Source: Winogradskyella schleiferi (GTDB lineage Bacteria > Bacteroidota > Bacteroidia > Flavobacteriales > Flavobacteriaceae). From it: DNA of 64,000 nucleotides. Below, one piece after another: positions 10,022-19,900 of the stretch. The position numbers were made by a program, and so were the translations under genes. The notes under the pieces are model-generated. The model did not search any database. It saw nothing but the letters and a program-made list of their open reading frames with translations, and was not told where the DNA came from. How positions within the stretch are numbered: the stretch's first letter is position 1; every line of letters begins with the position of its first letter. The stretch covers positions 3,068,501 to 3,132,500 of the forward strand of contig NZ_CP053351.1 of the NCBI RefSeq assembly GCF_013394655.1. Direction: 5' to 3'.

Positions 10022-10125
10022 TTTTGTTTTCCATAGCTGTAATTATTTGTTCTAAAATCCATACAAAATTGATGACATTCTTAAAAAGTTTCGATAAATA
10101 GAAAACAAACTCAATACTCTATATT

Positions 10126-10893
10126 ATGAAAACTGTAAACTATTTAAAAATTGTTATTCTAATTATTCTTTTCACTTCGTGCAGTAAAGATTCCGACTCT
10201 GATAACAACAACAACAACAATCTAAACAATTTTGTTTCTGCCATATGTGATAACGCTGTTGGGCCAACGGGTGCTTATTGGGACAACGCCCATGGCTTAG
10301 CTATTCCTCTGACTCAAATACCAACATTAGCGAATCCTGGACAACAATTTATTCATAGCCAATACCCTGCTTTGGGCTTTACAATGCCACAAGGATATAC
10401 CGCTCAAGAAACCCAAATAGGTTTAGGAGTTAATGTATTCAAAAATAATGGTAATGGTAACAAAGTAAGGTGGAGATATGTGCCTGGATTATCCTCTTTT
10501 AGCCAAGTTGATATTTTAGACATTGTAACCGAAGAAGTTAATGCGATGTTTGCTTTTCATGAAAACCAAGGTGGTTATACTGTAGATTGTGAGCAGAATT
10601 TGTCGCAACAACAAGGTAGTTTCTTAATTAGCACAAGTACCCGTTTGCTTCGGTTTGGCAACAATACTGGTTTAGTTGCTATTAACTCATATTTTGACAC
10701 CACAACAGGTTCCACTTATGCCTCCGTTTCTGCTGCTTCTGGTCCTACCGCAGAATTTGATAGTTTGGTAATGAACGATTTTCTACCGATCCACTGGCAA
10801 CTCTTGATTATTGATGATAATGTTAGAGATTCTGATTTAGATGGCACTCCAGACAACCAAGATAATTTTCCATTTGATTCAACACGACAATAA
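10126..10893 (+). CDS. Lipoprotein of unknown function with a C-terminal calcium-type repeat
   Basis: The 255-residue protein has a lipoprotein signal (lipobox LFTSC, Cys about residue 20), an Asp/Ser/Asn-rich spacer (SDSDNNNNNNLNN) and a globular region with no domain I recognise. The C-terminus contains DSDLDGTPDNQDNFP, which looks like one thrombospondin type-3-like DxDxDG calcium-binding motif. This motif is common at the end of Bacteroidota surface proteins. It is probably exposed at the outer membrane. The paralogous lipoprotein pair follows 84 bp downstream and may share its transcript. Confidence 0.7.
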   Translation: MKTVNYLKIVILIILFTSCSKDSDSDNNNNNNLNNFVSAICDNAVGPTGAYWDNAHGLAIPLTQIPTLANPGQQFIHSQYPALGFTMPQGYTAQETQIGLGVNVFKNNGNGNKVRWRYVPGLSSFSQVDILDIVTEEVNAMFAFHENQGGYTVDCEQNLSQQQGSFLISTSTRLLRFGNNTGLVAINSYFDTTTGSTYASVSAASGPTAEFDSLVMNDFLPIHWQLLIIDDNVRDSDLDGTPDNQDNFPFDSTRQ

Positions 10894-10977
10894 TTCTTTT
10901 AAAAAATTGATGACATTTATTAATGTTATCGATATATAAGTGTACAACAAAAACTAATCCATTAAAAACAAAATATT

Positions 10978-12270
10978 ATGAAAACATCACACTTTTTTCA
11001 CATCGTAATCGCTACAGTTCTTTGCTTCTCTTGCGGCAATAAAGAAAATAACGACAATACAGAATTTGATTATGAATCTGAAGATTACATGCAATATGAT
11101 AATCAGCAAAGCGATTATTCCCAAAATAATAATGGGCAGCAAGATGCCAATATTAATAACAACTATAATCAAAAAGACAGTTACAATGGTAATAGTCAAG
11201 ATAATGCCATCTACAATCAAAATGGCAATGGGCAACAGAACGTAAATTACCAGAAGAATAACCAACAACAAGAAACAAGCAACGGTAGGTTAAAACCTTA
11301 TAAAATTATGTCTCCACAATTTGGAATGCCATTTGGAATTATGCCCATTCCTCAAACTTGGCAGAAAAAAGGCCAAAATCAAGAAAATATACTCTTTGAA
11401 AGTGCCAACGGTGTAAAAGTATATAACGAGCAATATGTCTCATTTAGATATCATAATGATCCATCACAAAACCAATTTGCGCAGCAAAACGGAGCCAATG
11501 TTCAACCTTTAAAATCTTTAGAACAAGTTATAAACGAAGACTTCAAACCTTATTTACAAAAGGAAGGCGTAACGTTTGTTAGACAATATCCATTACCTCA
11601 GTTGGCACAACTAGATAAGCGTATAGATAGCTATATGTTTAAGGCCACACCAGAGAACAAACAATTCCAGTGTATGGTAACAGAATGGAAAGATCAAAAA
11701 GGTAATTTATCTCTTGGAGTGGTCCGCTATTTTATAACACAATATACAGCTGTTGGTGGTATAGATTGGGGCTACACTATCAACTCAATGGAAGCTCCTC
11801 AAAGTGCCTATCAAAATGCCAAACAAGATGTCATCTATTCTTTACTTAATTTACAAATCAATCCTCAATGGGTAAAAACCAACAATGAGCACTATTCTCA
11901 GATGGCACAAAGAAGTAATGCCGGACACCAAGCAAGAATGGCAGCCATAGAAGCGACTGGTAGAGCCATACGCCAAAACGGAAAAACCTATAGCGATATG
12001 TTAGATAGCAGTCATGAAAGCTGGAAAAGAAGAAATGCAGTATCTGATGCGGGACAGGCAAGAGCTGTAGATGGCATTTGGGAACGTAGAAATATGACCG
12101 ATGGATCTGGCAACACTTATAAAATTGACGGTTATGACAACAATGTTTGGATGAACGGTAACAACGAATATTATGGTACTAACAATCCTAATTGGAATCC
12201 AAATATTGACAACAATACCAACGGTGAAAACTGGGAGCAATTACAAAACATCAATGGTGGAGGCTATTAA
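10978..12270 (+). CDS. Asn/Gln-rich lipoprotein, paralogue of the next gene
   Basis: The 430-residue lipoprotein (lipobox LCFSC, MKTSHFFHIVIATVLCFSCG) has a low-complexity Asn/Gln/Tyr-rich region (about residues 24-100). A globular domain follows (about 105-320), then another Asn-rich tail (about 375-430). The globular part aligns by eye with the next gene: WGYT....MEAPQSAY...K....YSLLN here and WGYT....LEAPEAYF...K....YSLKN there. I do not recognise the family. The 9-bp gap to the paralogue indicates one operon. The Asn/Gln tracts may be flexible spacers or adhesive regions; this is inference. Confidence 0.75.
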   Translation: MKTSHFFHIVIATVLCFSCGNKENNDNTEFDYESEDYMQYDNQQSDYSQNNNGQQDANINNNYNQKDSYNGNSQDNAIYNQNGNGQQNVNYQKNNQQQETSNGRLKPYKIMSPQFGMPFGIMPIPQTWQKKGQNQENILFESANGVKVYNEQYVSFRYHNDPSQNQFAQQNGANVQPLKSLEQVINEDFKPYLQKEGVTFVRQYPLPQLAQLDKRIDSYMFKATPENKQFQCMVTEWKDQKGNLSLGVVRYFITQYTAVGGIDWGYTINSMEAPQSAYQNAKQDVIYSLLNLQINPQWVKTNNEHYSQMAQRSNAGHQARMAAIEATGRAIRQNGKTYSDMLDSSHESWKRRNAVSDAGQARAVDGIWERRNMTDGSGNTYKIDGYDNNVWMNGNNEYYGTNNPNWNPNIDNNTNGENWEQLQNINGGGY

Positions 12271-12279
12271 TCGCATAAA

Positions 12280-13308
12280 ATGAAACTCGCAACCATTATA
12301 ATAACCACTTTTATACTTGCCTTTACATCTTGTAAAGGCGAGTATATTTCAAATTCAGCAGAAGATTTGGCAGAATTGTATGAAACCGATGCAACATCCA
12401 ATAGAAATCATGATTATGAACTTACAGAACCAACTTTAAAATACTATCCTATTCTTGATGATAAACAAGAAGTCGTTGGTGCTTATCCATTTCCTGCAGA
12501 TTGGATTTTAAATACAGCTGCAGATTCAATATATATTCAAAGTCCATTAGGAGCAAAAGTATTTAAAAACTATTCGAATTATTTTTGGGATTATAGATCT
12601 TCGGAATTAAATAATAAATACAAAACTCAAATTAATACCGCTGCTTATAAAACTATTGAAACGCTTCTGAAAGAAGATTTTAGGCCTTATGCGGATTCTT
12701 TAAACATTAAACTGACCCATCAATTTGAAATTCCAGAAGTTGCAAAACTATATAAAGACATTTCATCCTTATATTATTCAATTAACAAACCCAAAGAAGA
12801 CACTTTCAAAGCCTTGGCTACAGAATGGCTTGACGAAAAAGGTATTAAATCCGTTGTGGTTATAGTTCACCATTCTCAAATTTTCGAAAATGAAACACTT
12901 TGGGGTTATACCTTACACACTCTGGAAGCTCCAGAAGCCTATTTTGAGCTTACTAAAAAAACTTTTTTGTACAGTTTAAAAAACTACAAAACCTGTTATA
13001 ACAATATATACGAAGCGAATAAACTCAATACAAACATTCCTTATAACAACACGTGTCGTTATTATACCATAAAAGAAAGACAAGAGCAACGAGAAGCGAT
13101 CAATAAGGAAAAACTAAGAACTGGTATGTTTTCTAAAAACTTAGATGAATATCTAGAATTTTTAAGGTCGAAAGGGTTTTTAACTATTAAAGATTCTAAT
13201 GACGTTTGTAATTTAACTACCTATTATAAAAATGAAGAAGACAGAAAACACCATTTAGATAGTATATACACTAATTATGTACCCATTGATAACTCTTATA
13301 AAAACTAA
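12280..13308 (+). CDS. Lipoprotein, paralogue of the preceding Asn/Gln-rich protein
   Basis: The 342-residue protein has a lipoprotein signal (lipobox TSC, about Cys19). A globular domain shares with its upstream neighbour a PxxW segment (ADWILN), the ATEWLDEKG / VTEWKDQKG strand and the WGYT-EAP-YSL block. It lacks the Asn/Gln-rich flanks. The pair probably arose by tandem duplication, with later gain or loss of the low-complexity segments. No catalytic motif is visible. A 154-bp gap without clear signals separates it from the Ohr gene. Confidence 0.75.
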   Translation: MKLATIIITTFILAFTSCKGEYISNSAEDLAELYETDATSNRNHDYELTEPTLKYYPILDDKQEVVGAYPFPADWILNTAADSIYIQSPLGAKVFKNYSNYFWDYRSSELNNKYKTQINTAAYKTIETLLKEDFRPYADSLNIKLTHQFEIPEVAKLYKDISSLYYSINKPKEDTFKALATEWLDEKGIKSVVVIVHHSQIFENETLWGYTLHTLEAPEAYFELTKKTFLYSLKNYKTCYNNIYEANKLNTNIPYNNTCRYYTIKERQEQREAINKEKLRTGMFSKNLDEYLEFLRSKGFLTIKDSNDVCNLTTYYKNEEDRKHHLDSIYTNYVPIDNSYKN

Positions 13309-13462
13309 TGGGAGAAAATATAGCATATAAATTTTGCTTTAAGGAAGCCTAGGACAATCAATACCTAACCTATGCATTATCAAATTTATGAGAAATTTAA
13401 GACGGTAGATTTTAGAAGGCTGATGTATCTAAGTATATTTAGTACCTTAACTTTAAAACCAA

Positions 13463-13897
13463 ATGACAATGAAAACATTATATGAAGCAACCACAAAAGC
13501 TGAAGGCGGAAGAGCAGGTCACATCAAATCCGAAGATGGTCCTTTAGACCATAATCTTTCTGTACCAAAATCAATGGGAGGTGATGGTGGAAATGGCACT
13601 AACCCAGAACAACTTTTTGGTGCCGCTTACGGTGCATGTTTTGGAGGCGCACTGCAATCCGTTGCAAAAAATGAAGGCATTACAATCGATGAAGAAGCGT
13701 TAAGCGTCACCGCAGTTATAGGATTTTGCAAAGACGATGATGGTTTTTTCTTAGAAGCCACTTTAGATTGCTATATTCCAGGAGTCGATTTAGAAACCGG
13801 AGAAGACTTGGTAGAAAAAGCACATGAAGCTTGTCCGTTTAGTAAAGCCACACGTGATAATATTACAGTAACTTTGAATTTATTGTTGGATGAGTAA
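13463..13897 (+). CDS. ohr: Organic hydroperoxide resistance protein, Ohr/OsmC family
   Basis: The 144-residue cytosolic protein is a thiol peroxidase that reduces organic and lipid hydroperoxides. The two redox cysteines are Cys59 (AAYGACFGGAL) and Cys124 (EACPFSKATR). The active-site Arg17 (GGRAGH) and Glu49 (TNPEQLF) are also present. The sequence GDGGNGTNPEQLF and the spacing between cysteines fit Ohr rather than OsmC. The ATG at 13469 (MKTLYEAT) may be the true start instead of 13463. No OhrR-type regulator is adjacent. It ends just before a large bidirectional hairpin. Confidence 0.92.
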   Translation: MTMKTLYEATTKAEGGRAGHIKSEDGPLDHNLSVPKSMGGDGGNGTNPEQLFGAAYGACFGGALQSVAKNEGITIDEEALSVTAVIGFCKDDDGFFLEATLDCYIPGVDLETGEDLVEKAHEACPFSKATRDNITVTLNLLLDE

Positions 13898-13986
13898 GTT
13901 TAAACTCGATTAATAATTTGCTGCATAGTTTATGGAAAAAATTAATTTTCAATGATAAATTACTATAATTATTAGGATTAGAAAGA

Positions 13987-14034
13987 CCTCAAAAGTTGAA
14001 TGCTGAAAATCAATTCAGCATTCAATTTTTGAGG
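13987..14034. terminator. Bidirectional hairpin terminator between convergent genes
   Basis: A 21-bp stem (13987-14007 with 14014-14034) has one G-U wobble and a 6-base loop (AATCAA). It lies between the convergent ohr and TonB receptor genes. T-rich bases follow on the plus strand. It is long enough to serve both directions. Confidence 0.8.
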
Positions 14035-14123
14035 TTTATAATTAAACTTAAAACTCATAATGTGCCATCTATAATTAAGTGGTTTGAGTTGCTTGCCAGC
14101 TTTTTTATCTCTATATTACTCTA

Positions 14124-16358
14124 TTAAAATCTAACCGATAGCATCGCTCTTGCAAAGAAAGGTGAACCAGGTGTAAACGTAATATCTTCTACTGGATCTG
14201 TTTCATTAAACAAGCGCGTTTCGGTAGCAAACTGTGTTTCATTCCATTCGACATCGAACACATTTTCTATGATGATTCCAAATGTCCAATTTTTTGCAAA
14301 ATTATAGTTGAAGTTGAAGTCCGAAACGAAATAACCATCTGCAACTATCGAATCATCCTCATTTGCAGGTCTGTCATCTACATATCTATAGTTTAGACTT
14401 CCAGAGAATTTACCAAGATCTTTTATTGTTATTCCGCCAACAGATGTTAAATCTGGCGCTAAGGGAATAAAATCTTGTCCATCTGGTTCATCTACACTTC
14501 GCGCTACGGTATAGTTAATATCACTATTTAAAAACAACCAATCATTAATTTGATATTGGAATCCAAATTCCACACCATAACGTCTTGATTTTCCGCTTGG
14601 CTCCACAACTCCTGCATCACCCACGTAAACAAACTCTTGTTCCAAGAATAAACTCCATAAAGCCGCGTTTAAAACTAATCTATCAGCAGGTTTTACTATG
14701 GTGCCTATATCCACTCCAAAAGCAGATGGTACGGTTTCTTCACCTGTATTTGCCGTTGCTACACGAGAATCATTAGAATGAAACCCATAACCTAATTTAC
14801 CAAATAATTGTAACTTCGGTGATGCTGCAAAAATAGTATTGAACTTAGGACTCACAATGACTTTATTTTCGCTTAATGTTTCATAGTTTTCCTCTAAAAA
14901 ATCTACATAACCAAACTTAAAATAGTCAATTCTTAAACCAGGGTTTAAAGTCCATTTTTTTGTTTTGTAGTTACCGCTAAAAAAAGCATAACCGTTTAAT
15001 TCATCCACATCTCCAAAAGCTAATCGCTCCAAGGTTTCGTTTCTGTTCTTTGTACGTGACAATTCTACGTCGTTAACATCATCATATCTAAAACCTACAC
15101 CAGCATCAAAACTTAATTGTACATCATGATTCTCGATGTGAAACGTTCTGTTGTAAACACTTTCTCCACCAATTATTGTTCGGCTTTCTTTCTGTTTAAT
15201 CTGATCGCCATTTACAGGGTCTTCAAGAAAAAATGTAAAATTTGAATACAGTTCAAAATCATATTTAGATATATATGCTTTTGACTTTATGCGCTGATGT
15301 TCGTCGATTTGTTTGGTATGATTAACCCAAATATTAGAACGACTAGTTAAACCGCCCTCTGTATCATCAATAGCACCAAAGCGTCCGATAAGACCTTGCT
15401 CCACAGCTCTTGTAGGAATTTGTCCAGAAGCGTCCCATCGGCTTTGAAAATGAGAAAATGACAACGTTAATTCCTCATCTTCGTAATTATTAAAATTATA
15501 ACGACCTAAGATGTTTAAACGATTAAAGTTTTGCGGCGAATCAAATACACCGTCCGTAAGCACTAATTCTGAAGCTATAAAAGCACTGCTATATTTACTC
15601 TCGGAAATTTTAAATAAATTAACGGATCTTAGTGTATTGAATTGACCCAACTCTAGTTTTACAAGATTATCATCTATTGACTTTTTTGTATTCAATTCAA
15701 TATAACCTGCGGTATTAAAATTTCCTTTGTCTGCATAATAGGGTCCTTTTCCAAAATCGATATTATCAACAAGTTCTGGAATTACAAAATGCAGATCAGA
15801 ATAGCCTTGTCCATGTGCATGGGAAACCAAATTAACAGGTAAACCGTCTGTACTTATAGTTATATCTGTACCATGATCAATATCAAACCCTCTTAAGAAA
15901 ATTTGCTCAGCTTTTCCACCTCCAGCATGCTGCCCTATAATTAATCCAGGTACTTTCCTCAAAATCTCTTGGGAAGATTTTATTGGGTTCGTTTTAATAT
16001 CCACGTTGGCAAATTGACTTAAGACATTTAGTTTAGACACTAATACCACTTGATCTAAGGATACTGCGGATTCTTGAAGCACAATATCAATGGTGGCATC
16101 CAATTGATTTTCTGCAATGATAAATTGTTGTTTTTCATAACCCAAACCGCTAATGACAATGACGTCACCTACTGATATATCGTCTAATTCATAATAACCT
16201 GATACATTTGTATAAGCGTAACCACCAGTATTTTGATTGTAAATATTTACACCTTCGATGGGTTTATTGTTTTCTGCTGTAACTGTACCGCTAATTTCAT
16301 GGGCGACAACAGTACCGCTTAGCGCTATAAACGCTAGGCATAGTAAGATATTCTTCAT
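14124..16358 (-). CDS. TonB-dependent outer-membrane receptor, probably for a metal or metallophore
   Basis: The 744-residue protein has a signal peptide (to about VVAH, residue 20), a carboxypeptidase-regulatory-like domain (about 21-97), a plug domain (about 105-225) and a 22-strand-type barrel ending in Phe (AMLSVRF). The plug carries FLRGFDIDHGTDI and SHAHGQGYSDLHF, with histidines 162, 180, 182 and 190 clustered where ligand contacts are common. The barrel length fits siderophore- or metal-type receptors rather than SusC. It ends the minus-strand NRPS operon, 160 bp after a His-rich protein gene. This suggests uptake of the peptide product or its metal complex. The ligand itself is inferred from context only. 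Confidence 0.85.
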   Translation of the reverse strand: MKNILLCLAFIALSGTVVAHEISGTVTAENNKPIEGVNIYNQNTGGYAYTNVSGYYELDDISVGDVIVISGLGYEKQQFIIAENQLDATIDIVLQESAVSLDQVVLVSKLNVLSQFANVDIKTNPIKSSQEILRKVPGLIIGQHAGGGKAEQIFLRGFDIDHGTDITISTDGLPVNLVSHAHGQGYSDLHFVIPELVDNIDFGKGPYYADKGNFNTAGYIELNTKKSIDDNLVKLELGQFNTLRSVNLFKISESKYSSAFIASELVLTDGVFDSPQNFNRLNILGRYNFNNYEDEELTLSFSHFQSRWDASGQIPTRAVEQGLIGRFGAIDDTEGGLTSRSNIWVNHTKQIDEHQRIKSKAYISKYDFELYSNFTFFLEDPVNGDQIKQKESRTIIGGESVYNRTFHIENHDVQLSFDAGVGFRYDDVNDVELSRTKNRNETLERLAFGDVDELNGYAFFSGNYKTKKWTLNPGLRIDYFKFGYVDFLEENYETLSENKVIVSPKFNTIFAASPKLQLFGKLGYGFHSNDSRVATANTGEETVPSAFGVDIGTIVKPADRLVLNAALWSLFLEQEFVYVGDAGVVEPSGKSRRYGVEFGFQYQINDWLFLNSDINYTVARSVDEPDGQDFIPLAPDLTSVGGITIKDLGKFSGSLNYRYVDDRPANEDDSIVADGYFVSDFNFNYNFAKNWTFGIIIENVFDVEWNETQFATETRLFNETDPVEDITFTPGSPFFARAMLSVRF

Positions 16359-16425
16359 GTTTTTTTATTTAATATTTAATGTATTACTATAATTCCTTTT
16401 GAATCTTATTAGGATCAAAGCTGAA

Positions 16426-16447
16426 GGGATCTTTTATTAAAGATCTC
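16426..16447 (-). promoter_or_regulatory. Hairpin in the leader of the TonB receptor gene
   Basis: A 7-bp perfect stem (GATCTTT 16428-16434 with AAAGATC 16439-16445), extended by a G-U and a G-C pair, lies 68 bases upstream of the receptor start. No U run follows on the minus strand, so it is more likely an mRNA-processing or attenuation element than a terminator. Confidence 0.35.
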
Positions 16448-16518
16448 TTTTAAAAAAATTATAATCGAAATTTTAAAAGAATGAAAGTGTAGAATATTTC
16501 AATCTTTTTTTTAATACA

Positions 16519-16992
16519 CTAAACTTTGGGAGGTCGATATAATTGATCGAGATAACCTTTTATTGAAATCAAAGACGTTTCCAAAAATTGTGATCTATCA
16601 AAGTTATAACAATCAATAATAGCTATATGATATGTGTTGGATGTAATGTGTTTATTTATTTTGAAATCAGTACTTGTTGATTCGCCATTGTGGTTTTGCT
16701 CTTCACTTGAATGTTTTTCAAAAATAACCTCTAAAAAATCCAAAACTTTATGCTCATGGTTAAATGTGGAATTACCATTGCTATTTTTTGCAATTCGCTG
16801 TTTTTCAAAACCATGATGATTATCATTATTATGTTCTATGATATGATTTGGTGCCTCCAAATAATGCGAAACCGAGTGAAACATCGTGCGCAACGGAAGT
16901 TGAGCAGGCCCTAAAATATAGCATACCGTTATCGTCACAGCCAAGGCTCTGAATACAACATTCTTAATACTATTTTTTTTAGTGGTTGGCAT
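16519..16992 (-). CDS. Histidine-rich exported or membrane-anchored protein
   Basis: The 157-residue protein has one hydrophobic segment near the N-terminus (about residues 10-32). An extracytoplasmic region rich in His, Asn and Glu follows (FHSVSHYLEAP, IEHNNDNHHGFE, NHEHK, KHSSEEQNHNG), with a short C-terminal tail ending LYRPPKV. Such clusters often bind transition metals. I recognise no named family. It starts 3 bp after the NRPS stop, so it is clearly in the operon and precedes the TonB receptor. A protein of similar build lies before the CzcA gene at 44036-44434. Metal buffering or sensing at the cell surface is the inferred role. Confidence 0.65.
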   Translation of the reverse strand: MPTTKKNSIKNVVFRALAVTITVCYILGPAQLPLRTMFHSVSHYLEAPNHIIEHNNDNHHGFEKQRIAKNSNGNSTFNHEHKVLDFLEVIFEKHSSEEQNHNGESTSTDFKINKHITSNTYHIAIIDCYNFDRSQFLETSLISIKGYLDQLYRPPKV

Positions 16993-16995
16993 AGT

Positions 16996-19900
16996 TTAAT
17001 CGGCTAATAGCTTTATAATGGTTTCCTCAACATACTTTCCATAAGAGGCTACAGTAGGATATACGAAAATTTTGTCTAGTGGGTTTTCCATTTCCAGAAT
17101 TTCATTTAACTGGCTGGTAATTCGCATCGCCAATAAAGAATGACCACCTAAGGCAATGAAATTATCGTGGACACTAATTTTTTCCACTTCTAATAGTTCA
17201 GTCCAAATGTTCGCAATTATCTCTTCAATTTCATTTCTTGGAGCGACATAAGGCAGGTCAGATTTTAATTGAACATCATCCATTTCGCCTAAAGCTTTTC
17301 GATCTACTTTTGCATTTGGTGTTAAGGGAAATTCCCTTAAGTATCGATATTGAAGCGGAACCATATATTTCGGTAATTTTAATTCTAAATGCGTTTTTAG
17401 CGTCAAAGAATCTATTTCAGAATTTCCTCTGTAAAATGCTATTAATTGACTCATTTTTTTCAAGGAATCATCATCACTATGTATAACCAATGCTACAGCT
17501 TCTTTTATGCCTTCTAGCTGCTCTAGCACATGCTCAATCTCGCGCAGTTCTATGCGATGGCCATTGAGTTTAACCTGATTATCTTTTCGCCCAAAGAATT
17601 CATATTCCCCATTGCTATTGAGCCTCACTAAATCACCAGTATTGTATATGACATCAGTACTTAAAAATGGGTTTTTTATAAAGCGCTCTGCAGATAAATC
17701 TGGTCGTTTCACATAGCCTTTCGCCACACCATAACCTCCTAAATATAAATTACCAACAACACCATCTGGCACAGCATTTAAATGATCATCTAGCAACAAA
17801 ACAATGGTATTATAAATAGGAACTCCTATGGGAACCGAAACATTAGTATGAATTTGAGGGTTATATTTTGTAATGGTACTGCCAATGGTAACTTCAGTAG
17901 GACCGTAAAAATTATAAATAGATAAATCTTTATGATATTCATTTTGAATTTTAGTCGCCAAGTCGGTTTTAAAATCTTCACCAATAACAATCATATTTCT
18001 AAGCTTTGATTCAGAATTCCCTTTACCTATAAACAATAGTAAGTGCGAAGGCGTTAAAATTATGGAATCTGCCCTGTTATCCTCTAACATTCGAAACACT
18101 GAGGCATCAGGTCCTTCAGTATCTTCTTTATAAACGATAACTTCTCCTCCATGATACAGCGGTAGGAAAATCGCGGTGTAGGTGATATCGAAACTAATGG
18201 AGGTACAAAAGGCAAATTTTGTCTGGGTTCCCCAGAAATCATTACACCAAAAAAGATAATTTGATAAATTATTATGGGTAACCATAACCCCTTTTGGTCG
18301 ACCTGTTGAACCTGATGTATAGAGTATATAAGCCAATTGATCTGGTTGACTCTCTGGAAAAACTATTTCATTATGAAGATTGTTTTCTCGCCAATCCTCT
18401 TTGTCAAGATCTAGAATAGGAATTCCGTTTTCTGAAAATTTATCAACTAAAACAGACGTTGTAATTATTATTGAGCAATCCGAATTTTCTATGATATAAT
18501 TTATACGATCTTCGGGTTGGTCTGCTGCAATAGGTACAAACACGGCATCTAACTTCAAAATAGCAATTAGCGCAATAATATATTCTGAAGATCGATATAG
18601 ATGGACACCTATACGATCACCAGAAGAAGCTCCCTTATTTTTCAGCTTATGGTACATGGCGTTAGACAAATGATCTAACTCCAGATAGGTATATGTTTCT
18701 TTACCATTCCGTATGGCAACCGCATCGCCATTGTTCGCTATAACATCTGCAATCTTTAGAAGAAAGGGCTTGTAAGAATCGTTAAATTTAAACGTACTTA
18801 GTCCTTCTCTAATTATGTCATTGCTAACCAATGAAGGTTTGTCGATTACCTGAGAAGCATCATCTAAGAAAGCATCTAAAATAGTGAGTAAGTGCATTGG
18901 CACCTGTTGTTGTAAGTTTGTATTGAAAACCTCAGCATTCAAGTCAAAATACAGTTCAATATCTCCAGTACCATCCATATCATAAACCGTACACCTCATA
19001 TGATGGGACGGATCGCAATGGTTAGGATGAATCCATGTCGATTTTGTAGGTATACCATTAAATTCTGAAAAATTTGCTTTAATATAATTAAGTACCACAT
19101 TAAAACCTCTACTGGCCTCTGCATTTGCCATTCCAGGTTGTGCATTTCTCAAATAATCATTGGTTTCGTTTCGTACTTTATTATAAACTGACATAAATGT
19201 ATCGTCTGTGGAAAACTCTGTAACCAAAGGAAACAATTCCACAAACATACCTGCCGTTTTCTTAAACGCATTTGTCACTCTGCTATGGGATAGAGCACCA
19301 ATGGCCAGCTTATCCTCATTACTTATTCTTTTTATATAAACAAACAATGCCGTTAAAAAAATATTGAAATAAGTCAGGTCTTTTGTCCAACAGCGAATCT
19401 CAGGTTGACTTGAAAGTGATTCCAGCTTCGCGATACGCTCAGCCCCAAGTTTTACTTTTGTTCGATATGATAACGTGGAATTTTCTTTCTGAGTTTGCCC
19501 ATATAAAACAGGTGGTGCAGATACTTCTTTAGCTGTTTCTTTCCAGTATAGTCTAACAGCATCTTTTTCTTTGTCGTTCGCTGCAATCCTCTCAAAGTTT
19601 AGGTAGTCTTTATATTGTGGAATTTCTACAGAATCATTATTCGATTGTTCTAAATGCTTTGTATATATTTTGCTGAAATTTTCAAATAGAATCGTAGATG
19701 AGGTGGCGTCCGTAACTAAATGATGTAAATTTAAAAACCAAACGTATTTAGCATCGCTAAGCTTATATAAGACTGAATCAAAAAGCAGTTGATCTAAATC
19801 GAAAAGTTCCTCCGTACGTTGGTGTAATGTTTCTTCTAAATTTGCCTGATTTTTACTTGAAAAATCTTCAATTTTCAACTGGTATTGCACCTCTTTCAAG

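Noticed and set aside
14124..16358. SusC-type glycan receptor
   Set aside because: It has 744 residues rather than about 1000, no SusD gene adjacent, and its neighbours are NRPS and metal-linked genes.
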